A stretch of DNA of 37,804 bases from Arsenophonus fragariae. GTDB lineage: Bacteria > Pseudomonadota > Gammaproteobacteria > Enterobacterales > Enterobacteriaceae. The notes beneath the pieces are model-generated. The model had not been told where the DNA came from, searched no databases, and saw only the letters and a list, made by a program, of their open reading frames with translations. The position numbers and the translations under genes are program-made. Positions 27,152 through 34,375 of the stretch are shown piece by piece (the first letter of the stretch is position 1; each line of letters begins with the position of its first letter). The stretch spans positions 1-37,804 of the forward strand of contig JBDPYZ010000022.1 of assembly GCA_047291315.1 (NCBI GenBank), read 5' to 3'.

Positions 27152-28098
27152 ATGCGATTATTACTAGCCATGATGGAAGAGGTTCCCGATTCTTTAGTGC
27201 GTGAGTTATTAACTGAAATTAACGAATATGATCTTTGCATAACGAAATTTTGCGGGTGGTGGATAGTTTATTGCAAGTTAAAGCCTTTTATCGGATTTGC
27301 CCAGAATTATATCAAGCAAGTAAAACAGCATCAGGAACATTAGTATGCATTTAATTACTTGGTCAGCATCCGCAATGGTTAGCAGAAAATGCGGTTCTAG
27401 CAGTAAAATTAGGCTCTTGCGGGTCGATTTTAATTGTGGTTGTCCGTCTCAAACAGTCAATGGCCATGGTCGTGGGGGCGACACTATTAAATGATTCTGA
27501 GCGGATATATCAGGTAGCTAAGGCAATTCGAGCGGCAGTACCTACTTCAGTAAAAATCAGGTTAGGTTGGGATGATCGTTGTCTGACATTTCAAATTGCT
27601 GATGCAGTCCAATAAGCTGGTGCGACGGAAATTATTATTCATGGCTGAACTAAGGCAGAGGGTTATCGGGCAGAAAAAATTGATTGGCTAATCATTGGCC
27701 GGATACGCTAAAAATTAACTATACTGGTTATCGCCAACGGCGAAGCTTGGGATTGGTGTAGTGCAAATGAATGTAGAACAATAATCGGCTGTGACGTGCT
27801 GATAATTGGCCGAGGTGGATTACATATTCCTAATCTGGCTCAGGTGATCAAATATAAAACTGAACCGATGGCTTGGCAACGTGTTATGCAAATTTTGTTT
27901 AGATATATTAAGCCGGTAAAAAAAGGTGATAGAGGTCAATATCACGCAGCGCGTATTAAAAAGTGGTTAGGTTATTTGGATAAAAACTATGTTGAAGCGG
28001 CTGAGTTATTTAATCAGATCCGAATAGTGAAAAAATCGGTCGATATTGCTGATATAATAGAACATCATCCTTTTGCTAATTTATCACAACATGCTTAA
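27152..28098 (+). pseudogene. dusC: tRNA-dihydrouridine synthase DusC, broken
   Basis: DusC reduces U16 of tRNA with FMN and NADPH. The start MRLLLAMMEEVPDSLVRELLTEINEYDLCITKF matches the family (usual MRVLLAPMEGVLDSLVREL), but the FMN-site Pro and Gly of APMEGV are replaced. Then frames shift: RICPELYQASKTASGTLV, QHPQWLAENAVLAVKLGS, LNCGCPSQTVNG, PTSVKIRLGWDD, a stop, GATEIIIHG, then a clean C-terminal piece (VLIIGRGGLHIPNLAQVIKY, YHAARIKKWLGYLDKNYVEAAELFNQIR). It starts 8 bases after the rhlE remnant; in E. coli the two are not adjacent. Confidence 0.9.
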
Positions 28099-28281
28099 AA
28101 ATATTATAAAATTCCTAACCGATTAATATAAAATGATTATCACAAATTTTTTATAAAAAATAGCTTATCTATTTGCATTTCTGGTGGTTAGGTTCTTTAC
28201 TAAAAAGTGTTCATATATTTGAAATGTTAGCAAGTTAGTTTTTTAACTTATTTAATATGCTTGATATATTCGGGGGTGTGT

Positions 28282-28533
28282 ATGGGTATTTTGTCTTGGG
28301 TTATTTTTGGTTTGATCGCTGGGATTATCGCTAAGTGGGTCATGCCAGGTGCTTCCAATATGGGGATTATTATGACTATTATCCTTGGTATTGTAGGTGC
28401 AGTTGTTGGCGGATATATTAGTACTTTCTTTGGTAAAGGCAAGGTGGATGGTTTTAATTTAAGCAGTTTTATTGCTGCGGTAATAGGTGCTATCGTTGTC
28501 CTTTTTATTGCCGGAATGATCGGTCGCTCGTAG
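28282..28533 (+). CDS. GlsB/YeaQ/YmgE-type small membrane protein
   Basis: This 83-residue protein belongs to the transglycosylase-associated/YeaQ family of stress-related inner-membrane proteins. It has three hydrophobic segments (ILSWVIFGLIAGIIAKWVMPG, MGIIMTIILGIVGAVVGGYIS, FIAAVIGAIVVLFIAGMIG) rich in small residues, as is typical. The frame could open at TTG 28261, but ATG 28282 with GGGGGTG upstream gives the family N-terminus MGILSW. It is intact and is the last host gene before the prophage. Its terminator hairpin coincides with the attachment core. Confidence 0.88.
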   Translation: MGILSWVIFGLIAGIIAKWVMPGASNMGIIMTIILGIVGAVVGGYISTFFGKGKVDGFNLSSFIAAVIGAIVVLFIAGMIGRS

Positions 28534-28573
28534 CCTCACTATCTGAAGATAATAAGCATTTCTCAGATAAAAA

Positions 28574-28608
28574 CATAACTGCTAAATAGGCAGTTATGCT
28601 TTTTTTTT
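28574..28608. terminator. Bidirectional terminator hairpin at the prophage junction
   Basis: A perfect 9-bp stem (CATAACTGC at 28574-28582, GCAGTTATG at 28590-28598) with the 7-nt loop TAAATAG is followed by C and nine T. On the other strand the stem is followed by TTTTTATC, so it can also end transcripts coming from int. Confidence 0.85.
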
Positions 28609-28669
28609 ATTATTATTTATCAAATATGTATAAAATAATTATCACTATAACTCACTATTTACTCACTAT
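28574..28669. mobile_element. Lambda-type prophage attachment site attL (core, IHF site, three Int arm sites)
   Basis: Candidate core: 9-bp inverted repeats around a 7-bp spacer, TAAATAG (28583-28589). Then TATCAA at 28618 starts an IHF-like site (one mismatch to WATCAANNNNTTR). Three direct repeats TCACTAT start at 28642, 28652 and 28663. In lambda attP, from memory, the 7-bp overlap starts 35 bases before the H' TATCAA, the first P' TCACTAT 24 bases after it, and the P' sites are 10 and 11 apart. The distances here are 35, 24, 10 and 11. As in lambda, the arm sites lie beside, and here overlap, the 3' end of int. The other end, attR, is not in the window. Confidence 0.8.
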
Positions 28670-29712
28670 AAAATTATCTCATTCCATCCGATATTTCTTT
28701 CATCCTGATATTTAGCTGTCATTTCAGCAGACTTATGACCGAGCAATTTTTGTGCTAATTCACCGCTCATCTTTTTAGTGTACAATCTAGCAGATAAACT
28801 ACGAATCTCATGAAAAGATGGTGGATTGCCATCCCATGATAAATTTGTTTTATCTCTTATTTTTGCAAATTGTACTGTCATTTTTATAGCATCAAGTTGT
28901 TTTCCACTTTTTGAGATAACGAATTGAGAATTTCTATTTATATTTTTTAAAATATTATCTAGTTTCATATTCTCAATTTCTATATTTAGCGGAATAGCTA
29001 TTTTATTTTCTGTTTTTTGTTGAACAACCCAGAGTTTATTATCATATATATCTTCCCACTTCATTTTTGATATATCAGATATTCGTTGACTGGTGATTAA
29101 AGCTAATTTCATCGCATGTGATAACCAATCGCTGTCATCGATTGATTTTAAAATTGTGTTGAAATCATGAAGTGATAATCTTGATCTCATTATTTTAATT
29201 TTTGGCGTCTTTGTTAACTCAGCTGGATTTGTTTGCATTAAACCTGCTGCTAATGCTTCTTTGAATATATCAATTAATGATTTTCTCAAAGCTTTTGCTG
29301 TTGTTATTTTCCCATCTTTAATAAAATCATGTAGAAACTCAGCGATATTTTTTGTTGTTATGTTTTGTATCGGTGTATCTAAAAATCCTTTTCTAATTAC
29401 GCCTATTCTTTGCTTATAATCTTTTAATGTTTTTTCTCTTAATCCCCTTGTTTTCAATATTTCTTCATATCTATCTAAAAACTCATGAAAATAGACAGTT
29501 CCCTGTCCATTAATCCTTTCTGTCAGTGGTTTTACCTTTTCGTCATTGAGTAATAACTGATTAGCACTGATAGCTTCGCTAATTGCATAGGCTTTGTTTC
29601 TTCCTAAACCGTATTCCTTCCGTGTGCGTGGGTCTCTATACGAATAGTAGCCATTTCTTTTGTACAAGTTAGAGGGTAAATCCCGATTTTTTATCTTTCT
29701 GGTTCTGACCAT
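28666..29712 (-). CDS. int: Lambda-type tyrosine integrase
   Basis: The 348-residue protein aligns along its length with lambda Int (356 aa). The N-terminal arm-binding domain is RDLPSNLYKRNGYYSYRDPRTRKEYGLGRNKAYAI; a SAM-like core-binding domain follows; the catalytic domain holds Arg (ITSQRISD), Lys (VQQKTENKIAIPL), HxxR (FHEIRSLSARLY), His (LLGHKS) and the nucleophile Tyr (AKYQDER). It carries out integration and excision with IHF and Xis. The 5' end overlaps xis by 44 bases, as in lambda. The 3' end lies in the arm sites of attL. The frame looks fully functional. Confidence 0.97.
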   Translation of the reverse strand: MVRTRKIKNRDLPSNLYKRNGYYSYRDPRTRKEYGLGRNKAYAISEAISANQLLLNDEKVKPLTERINGQGTVYFHEFLDRYEEILKTRGLREKTLKDYKQRIGVIRKGFLDTPIQNITTKNIAEFLHDFIKDGKITTAKALRKSLIDIFKEALAAGLMQTNPAELTKTPKIKIMRSRLSLHDFNTILKSIDDSDWLSHAMKLALITSQRISDISKMKWEDIYDNKLWVVQQKTENKIAIPLNIEIENMKLDNILKNINRNSQFVISKSGKQLDAIKMTVQFAKIRDKTNLSWDGNPPSFHEIRSLSARLYTKKMSGELAQKLLGHKSAEMTAKYQDERNIGWNEIIL

Positions 29713-29911
29713 GACCTATCCTTCGTAATAACAAACTTTGATGGCTAATTTCGTTAAGACCGTTGACCTTGACGGCATATTCTTCGACGAGATACTCTCT
29801 ACCGTCCTTGATGGGTGGGGGCTGTATCAGTCCGTTTCTTGCCCAAATTCTAACGGTATCCATCCGGCGTGGTCTGTCCCTTCGAGCGTTCCATTCCGCT
29901 AAAGTAATCAT
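29669..29911 (-). CDS. xis: Lambda-type excisionase
   Basis: Xis bends DNA at attR to favour excision. The 80-residue protein matches lambda Xis (72 aa): MITLAEWNARRDRPRRMDTVRIWARNG, then PPPIKDGREYLVEEYAVKVN, the winged-helix core, and a basic tail (RRIGHGQNQKDKK). It overlaps the start of int by 44 bases in another frame, the same arrangement as in lambda. No strong ribosome binding site is visible before the ATG. With an intact int and attL this suggests that at least the recombination module is still able to act. Confidence 0.92.
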   Translation of the reverse strand: MITLAEWNARRDRPRRMDTVRIWARNGLIQPPPIKDGREYLVEEYAVKVNGLNEISHQSLLLRRIGHGQNQKDKKSGFTL

Positions 29912-29927
29912 GTTTATTTATCCTCAT

Positions 29928-30539
29928 TTAAAAACTCACACTCTTCTCAGGTGCTTCATTGCCCCACAGATCCCAGCCCTGTACTTTGTCACGAGCAAAA
30001 AGCTCAATACGTTTAACATCACCGTAGAGCTTTTCTAATCGGTAATGGACTTCCTTGGGTTTTTGGCTATGATCACCGAGACAGCAGTAGATAACCTGTT
30101 TGATGGAAGCATCCTTGCGTTCTAGTCCTTTCCCCCTGATGGCAATTAAACAATCTTCTGAATTACTGCGGGTATAATTACCACCATTCATGCGTGTTTC
30201 AGCATTGAGTAATGCCAGAAAGTCGTCAGCATCAGACAGCTCTGCTTTTTTGATAGCTTTAGAGATCCGAACTTTGGCTAACTTATTCAACTTGACCCAG
30301 GTAAATCCTTTCATGGTTTTCACCTTAAATCCCCATGCTTCAGCTAATCGGATAGCTTCAAGCGCAAAGTTACCCGTGTACCACATGCAGAGTACCGAGT
30401 TATCATTAACGATTGTTTCTATGGATAGTCTAGTGAGGGAGTAAAAGTCAGTGGTGCTGTAGTGATTGTGTGCTGCGCCGTTTGATGCTTTGTTATGGTA
30501 TTGCCAGGGTGGGTCTGCGAGTATCAGGTCATACTTCAC
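29928..30539 (-). CDS. Phage DNA adenine methyltransferase, MT-A70-like
   Basis: The 203-residue protein begins KYDLILADPPWQYHNKASNGAAHNHY. DPPW is the catalytic motif IV of adenine-N6 methyltransferases of the MT-A70 type common in lambdoid prophages, followed by SVLCMWYTGNFALEAIRLAEAWGFKVKTMKGFTWVK. The C-terminal part has a KPKEVHYRLEKLYGDVKRIELFARD block typical for the family, ending in GWDLWGNE. The start is GTG at 30539 with AGGAGA five bases upstream. It may protect phage DNA or tune gene expression by methylation (inference). Intact. Confidence 0.88.
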   Translation of the reverse strand: MKYDLILADPPWQYHNKASNGAAHNHYSTTDFYSLTRLSIETIVNDNSVLCMWYTGNFALEAIRLAEAWGFKVKTMKGFTWVKLNKLAKVRISKAIKKAELSDADDFLALLNAETRMNGGNYTRSNSEDCLIAIRGKGLERKDASIKQVIYCCLGDHSQKPKEVHYRLEKLYGDVKRIELFARDKVQGWDLWGNEAPEKSVSF

Positions 30540-30557
30540 TTCATCTCCTGTTAAGGG

Positions 30558-30800
30558 TTAAACATACCAGCTTTTACTTTTATGCAAGTCGTCTATTTTT
30601 TCTAACACAGTGATTTTATTGCCACCATTTCCGGTTAGTGTTCCACTTTCTCCTTCGGTATCAAATTGATATATCAATCCTTTGTTTGTTAATTTTTTCT
30701 CCCGTAACCTGATTATTTTCATCATTTCACCATGATAAATAACCTGCATCCCTGCTTTTACATGATGTAACGTTGTTTTGTATTCATGGATGTTATTCAT
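30558..30800 (-). CDS. Phage protein of unknown function, 80 aa
   Basis: I do not recognise the family. The product (MNNIHEYKTTLHHVKAGMQVIYHGEM...) is soluble and mixed in charge, with predicted short beta-strands such as GMQVIYHGEMMKIIRLREK and GLIYQFDTEGESGTL, which would suit a small SH3-like or OB-like barrel (inference). It lies in the leftward early operon between the AntA gene and the methyltransferase. No strong ribosome binding site is visible before the ATG. Confidence 0.6.
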   Translation of the reverse strand: MNNIHEYKTTLHHVKAGMQVIYHGEMMKIIRLREKKLTNKGLIYQFDTEGESGTLTGNGGNKITVLEKIDDLHKSKSWYV

Positions 30801-30827
30801 AGGATTTATCCGGTTATTGAATAATTT

Positions 30828-31562
30828 CTAGTGAAGACTTTTACTGTTAGCAAATAACGATTGTAGACTGATACCGTATACATGTAGCCATGATTCAGCA
30901 GGCCATGACTTAACCTGACCATAACGAATATCCGGTACTTCGGTCGCTTCCACCTGATTCTCACGACACCATCTACGAAGTGGGGAAAATTTGTATTCTT
31001 TTCCTGTGGCATTCTTTACTGCTGTGATGGTGGCATGTTTAACGCTTTCTCCCAACCGTTCAGTGAGTGTCCGGTTTTTACGGGTAGCAGCGCTGAGTTT
31101 ACCCAGTGCAGACGCTTCACGAAAGCGACTGATTTGTGATTTTGTCCTAATTGCTTCATCTCTTTGGTCAGTAATAACCACTTTTTCCTTTTCAGAGATA
31201 ACCAGGGCTTCTAATGCTTCGATGTAATTACCCGGTAATGACGGCTGTAAAATCTGTCTTTCGCATTCAATGAAGTACTGTCTGGCCTGCTTCCCTTTTT
31301 CATTACGCTCAACCATTGATAACTCTTTTGCCATATCGAGGGAAATGTGATATTCCTTTGCTGGACGGCCGCCATTTGGGGTTTTTCCTAAAATTACGAT
31401 AAAGTCCTGACTCTCAATAAAACCGTATTGTTGAATGCGATCTTTTATCCAGTCTGCAAACTTCTGTTTACTTTCCAAAAACGCATGTAAATCACGGGCA
31501 TTAACCGTCTGGATTAATCCACCATTGATATTTTTTGTTTCGATGTTGATTAAATTTGACAT
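30828..31562 (-). CDS. AntA/AntB-domain antirepressor, second copy
   Basis: Antirepressors of this type bind phage repressors and trigger lytic growth. Residues 1-110 form the AntA/AntB domain (TVNARDLHAFLESKQKFADWIKDRIQQYGF, YHISLDMAKELSMVERNEKGKQARQYFIECE). The C-terminal part (FREASALGKLSAATRKNRTLTERLGESVKH, FSPLRRWCRENQVEA) is basic and not a KilAC domain; I do not recognise it. The ATG at 31562 with GAGGG eight bases upstream is preferred over the TTG at 31577. The N-terminal domain and ribosome-binding region are near copies of those of the gene at 34698-35483, so the two arose by duplication with different tails. Confidence 0.85.
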   Translation of the reverse strand: MSNLINIETKNINGGLIQTVNARDLHAFLESKQKFADWIKDRIQQYGFIESQDFIVILGKTPNGGRPAKEYHISLDMAKELSMVERNEKGKQARQYFIECERQILQPSLPGNYIEALEALVISEKEKVVITDQRDEAIRTKSQISRFREASALGKLSAATRKNRTLTERLGESVKHATITAVKNATGKEYKFSPLRRWCRENQVEATEVPDIRYGQVKSWPAESWLHVYGISLQSLFANSKSLH

Positions 31563-31598
31563 AAGGATATCCCTCAAAGTTAATTGATGAATGAATAT
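31256..31598. repeat. Duplicated AntA segment, copy 1 (copy 2 at 35178-35518)
   Basis: About 340 bases are shared between 31256-31598 and 35178-35518. The repeat covers the AntA/AntB coding part, the start codon, the ribosome binding site and some 20 bases beyond (CCCTCAAAGTTAATTGAT in both). The middle has diverged (different residues between positions 60 and 75), while both ends are almost identical. The shared flanks make the region open to recombination that would delete or invert nothing but loop out the 4 kb between. Confidence 0.85.
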
Positions 31599-31652
31599 GG
31601 ATGTTTGTTAAGCGATATTGATCATGGGGGGATAATGCCGTTCTGGTGTGAA

Positions 31653-31907
31653 CTACTTTTTTAGCTTATGCCAAAGTATTATAATACTAATCAATGATAT
31701 AGTGCTTAGCAGTATAAGGATACCATCCAGCATTCCCCCGTATAAATGTAATTCACTCAATCCCTCATGACCCCATTTGATCACCGAGAATATTCCGTGT
31801 GATGTTGTATCGGTATGAGCAATATGGCCAGCTATCAACTCAAAGACAAATGCTGCACTGATAACTAATAATGTCGTTATTAAAAATTTAATAATGTTAA
31901 GTTTCAT
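31653..31907 (-). CDS. Small phage membrane protein, 84 aa
   Basis: Two hydrophobic segments (residues 5-28, IIKFLITTLLVISAAFVFEL, and about 58-78, GILILLSTISLISIIILW) flank a polar stretch with several histidines (HIAHTDTTSHGIF). The ATG has AGAGG eight bases upstream. No family is recognised. As a two-helix protein inside an early phage operon it could act on the host membrane, for example in superinfection exclusion, but nothing in the sequence proves this. Confidence 0.65.
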   Translation of the reverse strand: MKLNIIKFLITTLLVISAAFVFELIAGHIAHTDTTSHGIFSVIKWGHEGLSELHLYGGMLDGILILLSTISLISIIILWHKLKK

Positions 31908-31925
31908 GGTTGAACCTCTGGGTAA

Positions 31926-32102
31926 CTACTTCTTAACACAAATCGCTTTGACGTTAATATCCTTGAAGGTTTCGAATTCCTGTTTAAATTGTGTTGCGGC
32001 TATTTGACATTGTGTTTCGGTGTCGAACTCCTGTGTATGGACGCTGGCAAAGTCCTTCGATGTGTAGGGACTGGCGTACATGGCTAAGATTAAAATCCAC
32101 AT
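31926..32102 (-). CDS. Small phage protein with N-terminal hydrophobic segment, 58 aa
   Basis: The reading frame starts with MWILILAMYASPYTSKDFAS and ends AICVKK at a TAG (31926-31928). AGGA lies eight bases before the ATG. Residues 2-9 are hydrophobic and could be a short signal or anchor; the rest is polar with two cysteines (C at about 32 and 55) that could pair if exported. It fits between the ssDNA-binding-like gene and the 84-aa gene without gap or overlap. Function unknown. Confidence 0.6.
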   Translation of the reverse strand: MWILILAMYASPYTSKDFASVHTQEFDTETQCQIAATQFKQEFETFKDINVKAICVKK

Positions 32103-32116
32103 GATGGTTTATCCTG

Positions 32117-32695
32117 TTACGGGAAAGGGTTGAATTCAGGGTTTTGTTGCTGAGTATTAATTGATGTATTTATTGGCTTACGTTCATCTTTGTCTTTCAA
32201 ACTGTTTAATAGGTTTTTAACTGCCTGAGCGGGTTTATTTTCAACTTTCTCCAAAAGTGTTTGTTCTGTGTTAGCAACAAATGGCATACGGATGTCAAAA
32301 CTGTAACTTTCATTGCCGTTTTTCTTGGTTCTCAGGACTTTCTGTAAAACAAGGCCTACTTTGTTGCCATGAAATTCTGGGGCAACCAGATGATTGTTGT
32401 GTGTCACGGAGGTTACGTACTGAATTCCGATACATCCCATGATGGCATTAACCATATTCTGACCGAAAGGGTTGACTGTACCGTCATTTTTCTTGCAGCA
32501 AATACTCAGATAGTTAACTTTTCTGCCATCATCTGATTCACCTGAGAATTCAATGAATTCAGCACCATTATCACTGTGGGTCAATTTAGCCTCGGTGATA
32601 GTGATGATATATGCGCCTGTCTCACTAATAAAACCGCCCTGATAAGCGGTAAGGGCGGATTCTTCTGTATAGGTAAAGATAACGTTGTGGTTCAT
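32117..32695 (-). CDS. Phage single-stranded-DNA-binding-like protein
   Basis: The 192-residue product has an OB-like N-terminal part (GGFISETGAYIITITEAKLTHSDNGAEFIEFSGESDDGRKVNYLSI) of a type seen in phage recombination operons (DUF669-like, SSB role suspected), and an acidic/proline-rich tail ending NPEFNPFP, similar in spirit to the protein-binding tip of SSB. The ATG at 32695 overlaps the stop of the nuclease gene as ATGA; the frame also has an upstream TTG at 32719. Position after the annealing protein and exonuclease genes supports a role in recombination. The family assignment is from pattern only. Confidence 0.7.
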   Translation of the reverse strand: MNHNVIFTYTEESALTAYQGGFISETGAYIITITEAKLTHSDNGAEFIEFSGESDDGRKVNYLSICCKKNDGTVNPFGQNMVNAIMGCIGIQYVTSVTHNNHLVAPEFHGNKVGLVLQKVLRTKKNGNESYSFDIRMPFVANTEQTLLEKVENKPAQAVKNLLNSLKDKDERKPINTSINTQQQNPEFNPFP

Positions 32696-33312
32696 GTGTT
32701 GTTTTCTTTTTGTTGACAAAAGTTTACTCTTTCGATTTCTGCTTTGAGTTTATTAATAAATGTTTGAACGGTCTGTTCAATTTCGTTAACCAGTTTGTCA
32801 TCCTTGATAATCCGGATTTTATAGTAGGCAAGATTAGGTGGGAGTCTGTCATCATAGCTGATAAAATCGCACCAGTTTCTGTCTGTACACATCATTTGCC
32901 CATGCATTTGTAACAGATATTCGTACTTGGGTTTACCTGTGATAATGGTTTCGATATGGGTGGTGGTGTTGGGACATTTTATTTCGATAAGTCCATCATC
33001 ATTAACTAAACCGTCAGGACTAGCACCGAAGCCTTCGATGGTGGGATGCGGAACAAAACCGGTTTCAGTGACAGTGACATCAAACTCATTGAGGCAGTAT
33101 CGTTCTCTGGCTTTAGGCTCAAGAGCGATACCCCGTTCAATGGCATTATTGGTTTTTATTTCTTCCCTTTGTCCGGTAAGGGTTTCACAGACTAACTGCA
33201 TGAGGTAGTTTCGTTGTGTTGTTCCCTTGCCTTTGGATAACACTTTGTGTAAATTGCTGGCGGTGACCTTCCCCAGTCTTACCTGAAACCACTCGTCTGT
33301 TCTTTGTTTCAT
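32692..33312 (-). CDS. YqaJ/lambda-exonuclease-like recombination nuclease
   Basis: The 206-residue protein has the YqaJ-type fold markers: QRTDEWFQVRLGKVTASN at the N-terminus, AIERGIALEPKARERY, and the PD-(D/E)XK catalytic core GFGASPDGLVNDDGLIEIKCP, in which the second Asp, the Glu and the Lys are present. LLQMHGQMMCTDRNWCDFISYD follows as in the family. It would resect double-stranded ends for the adjacent annealing protein. ATG 33312 has GAGG six bases upstream; ATG 33324 has none. Its first about 128 bases overlap the end of the upstream gene. Intact. Confidence 0.88.
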   Translation of the reverse strand: MKQRTDEWFQVRLGKVTASNLHKVLSKGKGTTQRNYLMQLVCETLTGQREEIKTNNAIERGIALEPKARERYCLNEFDVTVTETGFVPHPTIEGFGASPDGLVNDDGLIEIKCPNTTTHIETIITGKPKYEYLLQMHGQMMCTDRNWCDFISYDDRLPPNLAYYKIRIIKDDKLVNEIEQTVQTFINKLKAEIERVNFCQQKENNT

Positions 33313-33934
33313 GATTAGCCTCATTTTTCATTGCGATGTTGTGATAAATATCCATCTTGTTTTTTTCACCAATGATTTCCGTTTCCTCTGGTGTTAACTG
33401 TTGCCAATACGATTTCATTGATTCAACCCCGTCTTGTGCTGCCGTTTTTAATTCCTTGATTAACTGCTCATAATGGTTTTTTTGCTGTGCTTTTTCTTTC
33501 TGTATCACAATTTTTTCGGGTTCCGGCAAATCTTCACCCGCATAGATGTAAAACCCTAGTCCAAACATCGAAATGGCTTTCGTCAAACAGCGCATGAGGG
33601 TTTTATTGATGTCAACCGAGTTAGGATTAGAAATGGCCTGATTTCTGTAATCCATAATGGGCAGCCACATTTTGCGGGAAAATTCGTTATCACTCTGTTT
33701 GATTGTGAGCGTTAATGACACCATGGCACTGCCATCATTGTTATAGCTGACGTCATCAATGACATAATAGGATTCTGGGTAGTGCGCCATTAATACGCCC
33801 CACGCCCAAGCCCATGAAAGATAAGAGAGGCCGTTTTTCTTTTCTATCTTTTCGTTAACGTTAATCGCAGAAAGCGTTTCCCAAACTTGTTGTTGAAAAC
33901 TTTTTTCTTTTTCGGTATGCTCTGCGCCGCTCAT
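33185..33934 (-). CDS. DUF1071/Sak-like single-strand annealing protein
   Basis: The N-terminal 140 residues carry the DUF1071 pattern seen in phage single-strand annealing proteins: KKNGLSYLSWAWAWGVLMAHYPE, AMVSLTLTIKQSDNEFSRKMWLPIMDYRNQAISNPN and MRCLTKAISMFGLGFYIYAGEDLP. A charged coiled region follows. The last about 45 residues (from KNEANHETKNRRVVSG on) lie in a frame shared with the start of the nuclease gene, an overlap of about 128 bases, so the stop of an ancestral shorter form may have been lost. The start ATG overlaps the upstream stop (ATGA) and has AGAGG nine bases before it. Confidence 0.82.
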   Translation of the reverse strand: MSGAEHTEKEKSFQQQVWETLSAINVNEKIEKKNGLSYLSWAWAWGVLMAHYPESYYVIDDVSYNNDGSAMVSLTLTIKQSDNEFSRKMWLPIMDYRNQAISNPNSVDINKTLMRCLTKAISMFGLGFYIYAGEDLPEPEKIVIQKEKAQQKNHYEQLIKELKTAAQDGVESMKSYWQQLTPEETEIIGEKNKMDIYHNIAMKNEANHETKNRRVVSGKTGEGHRQQFTQSVIQRQGNNTTKLPHAVSL

Positions 33935-34179
33935 AGATATTTCCTCTTAGGTGCTTGAAGAGCTTCGTACAGATGTATGTGCTCACTTTTGAAATGGCTA
34001 AACATTGCCTTCCAGATATCGTCCCAATCCTCATTATTGAGTTTCTTCATGACTGAGGAAGGAAGGCAGTCATAGACAGGCTGTACAAGCTCGTTGATTT
34101 GTTCATCCAGCCTGTCTTCCCAATAAGCAACTTCTTGTTGTTGTTCGTACCAGTAATCTTGCATTGCGTAAGGATTCAT
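33931..34179 (-). CDS. Phage protein of unknown function, 82 aa
   Basis: An acidic, aromatic-rich small protein (MNPYAMQDYWYEQQQEVAYWEDRLDEQINELV...) that looks largely helical. I do not recognise a family. The ATG has an ideal ribosome binding site, AGGAGG five bases upstream, and the stop overlaps the start of the annealing protein gene as ATGA, so the two are probably translated together and may work together (inference). Confidence 0.75.
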   Translation of the reverse strand: MNPYAMQDYWYEQQQEVAYWEDRLDEQINELVQPVYDCLPSSVMKKLNNEDWDDIWKAMFSHFKSEHIHLYEALQAPKRKYL

Positions 34180-34187
34180 GTGGCCTC

Positions 34188-34322
34188 CTATCTTGCTAAC
34201 AGTAAAACGAGGCTTGCCAACAAAATTATTAGCAAGGTGGGGATAATTTTTAGGGCTCCTTTTTTAGAGAAGCTGTCACTATTTAAACGATAGCGAATCT
34301 CCTGCTGTTTAAGCTGGTTCAT
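34188..34322 (-). CDS. Very small phage membrane protein, 44 aa
   Basis: The frame from ATG 34322 to TAG 34188-34190 encodes a charged N-terminus (MNQLKQQEIRYRLNSDSFSK) and then one transmembrane helix (IIPTLLIILLASLVLLLAR) that reaches the C-terminus. It fills the gap between two coding genes on the same strand, nine bases from the next start. Only a weak AAGGG precedes it. Likely N-in single-pass; function unknown. Confidence 0.55.
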   Translation of the reverse strand: MNQLKQQEIRYRLNSDSFSKKGALKIIPTLLIILLASLVLLLAR

Positions 34323-34375
34323 GTTTTTAACCCTTAATTGATATTCAGATGTGATTAATTTGTAGAATCCGGTCT

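Noticed and set aside
28598..28612. GCTTTTTTTTTATTA as the attachment core because it looks like the lambda core GCTTTTTTATACTAA
   Set aside because: Its distance to the IHF site does not match lambda, whereas the hairpin spacer at 28583-28589 matches exactly. The T-run is better explained as terminator tract.
29763..30444. Plus-strand ORFs within int, xis and methyltransferase
   Set aside because: They are shadows of strongly supported minus-strand genes.
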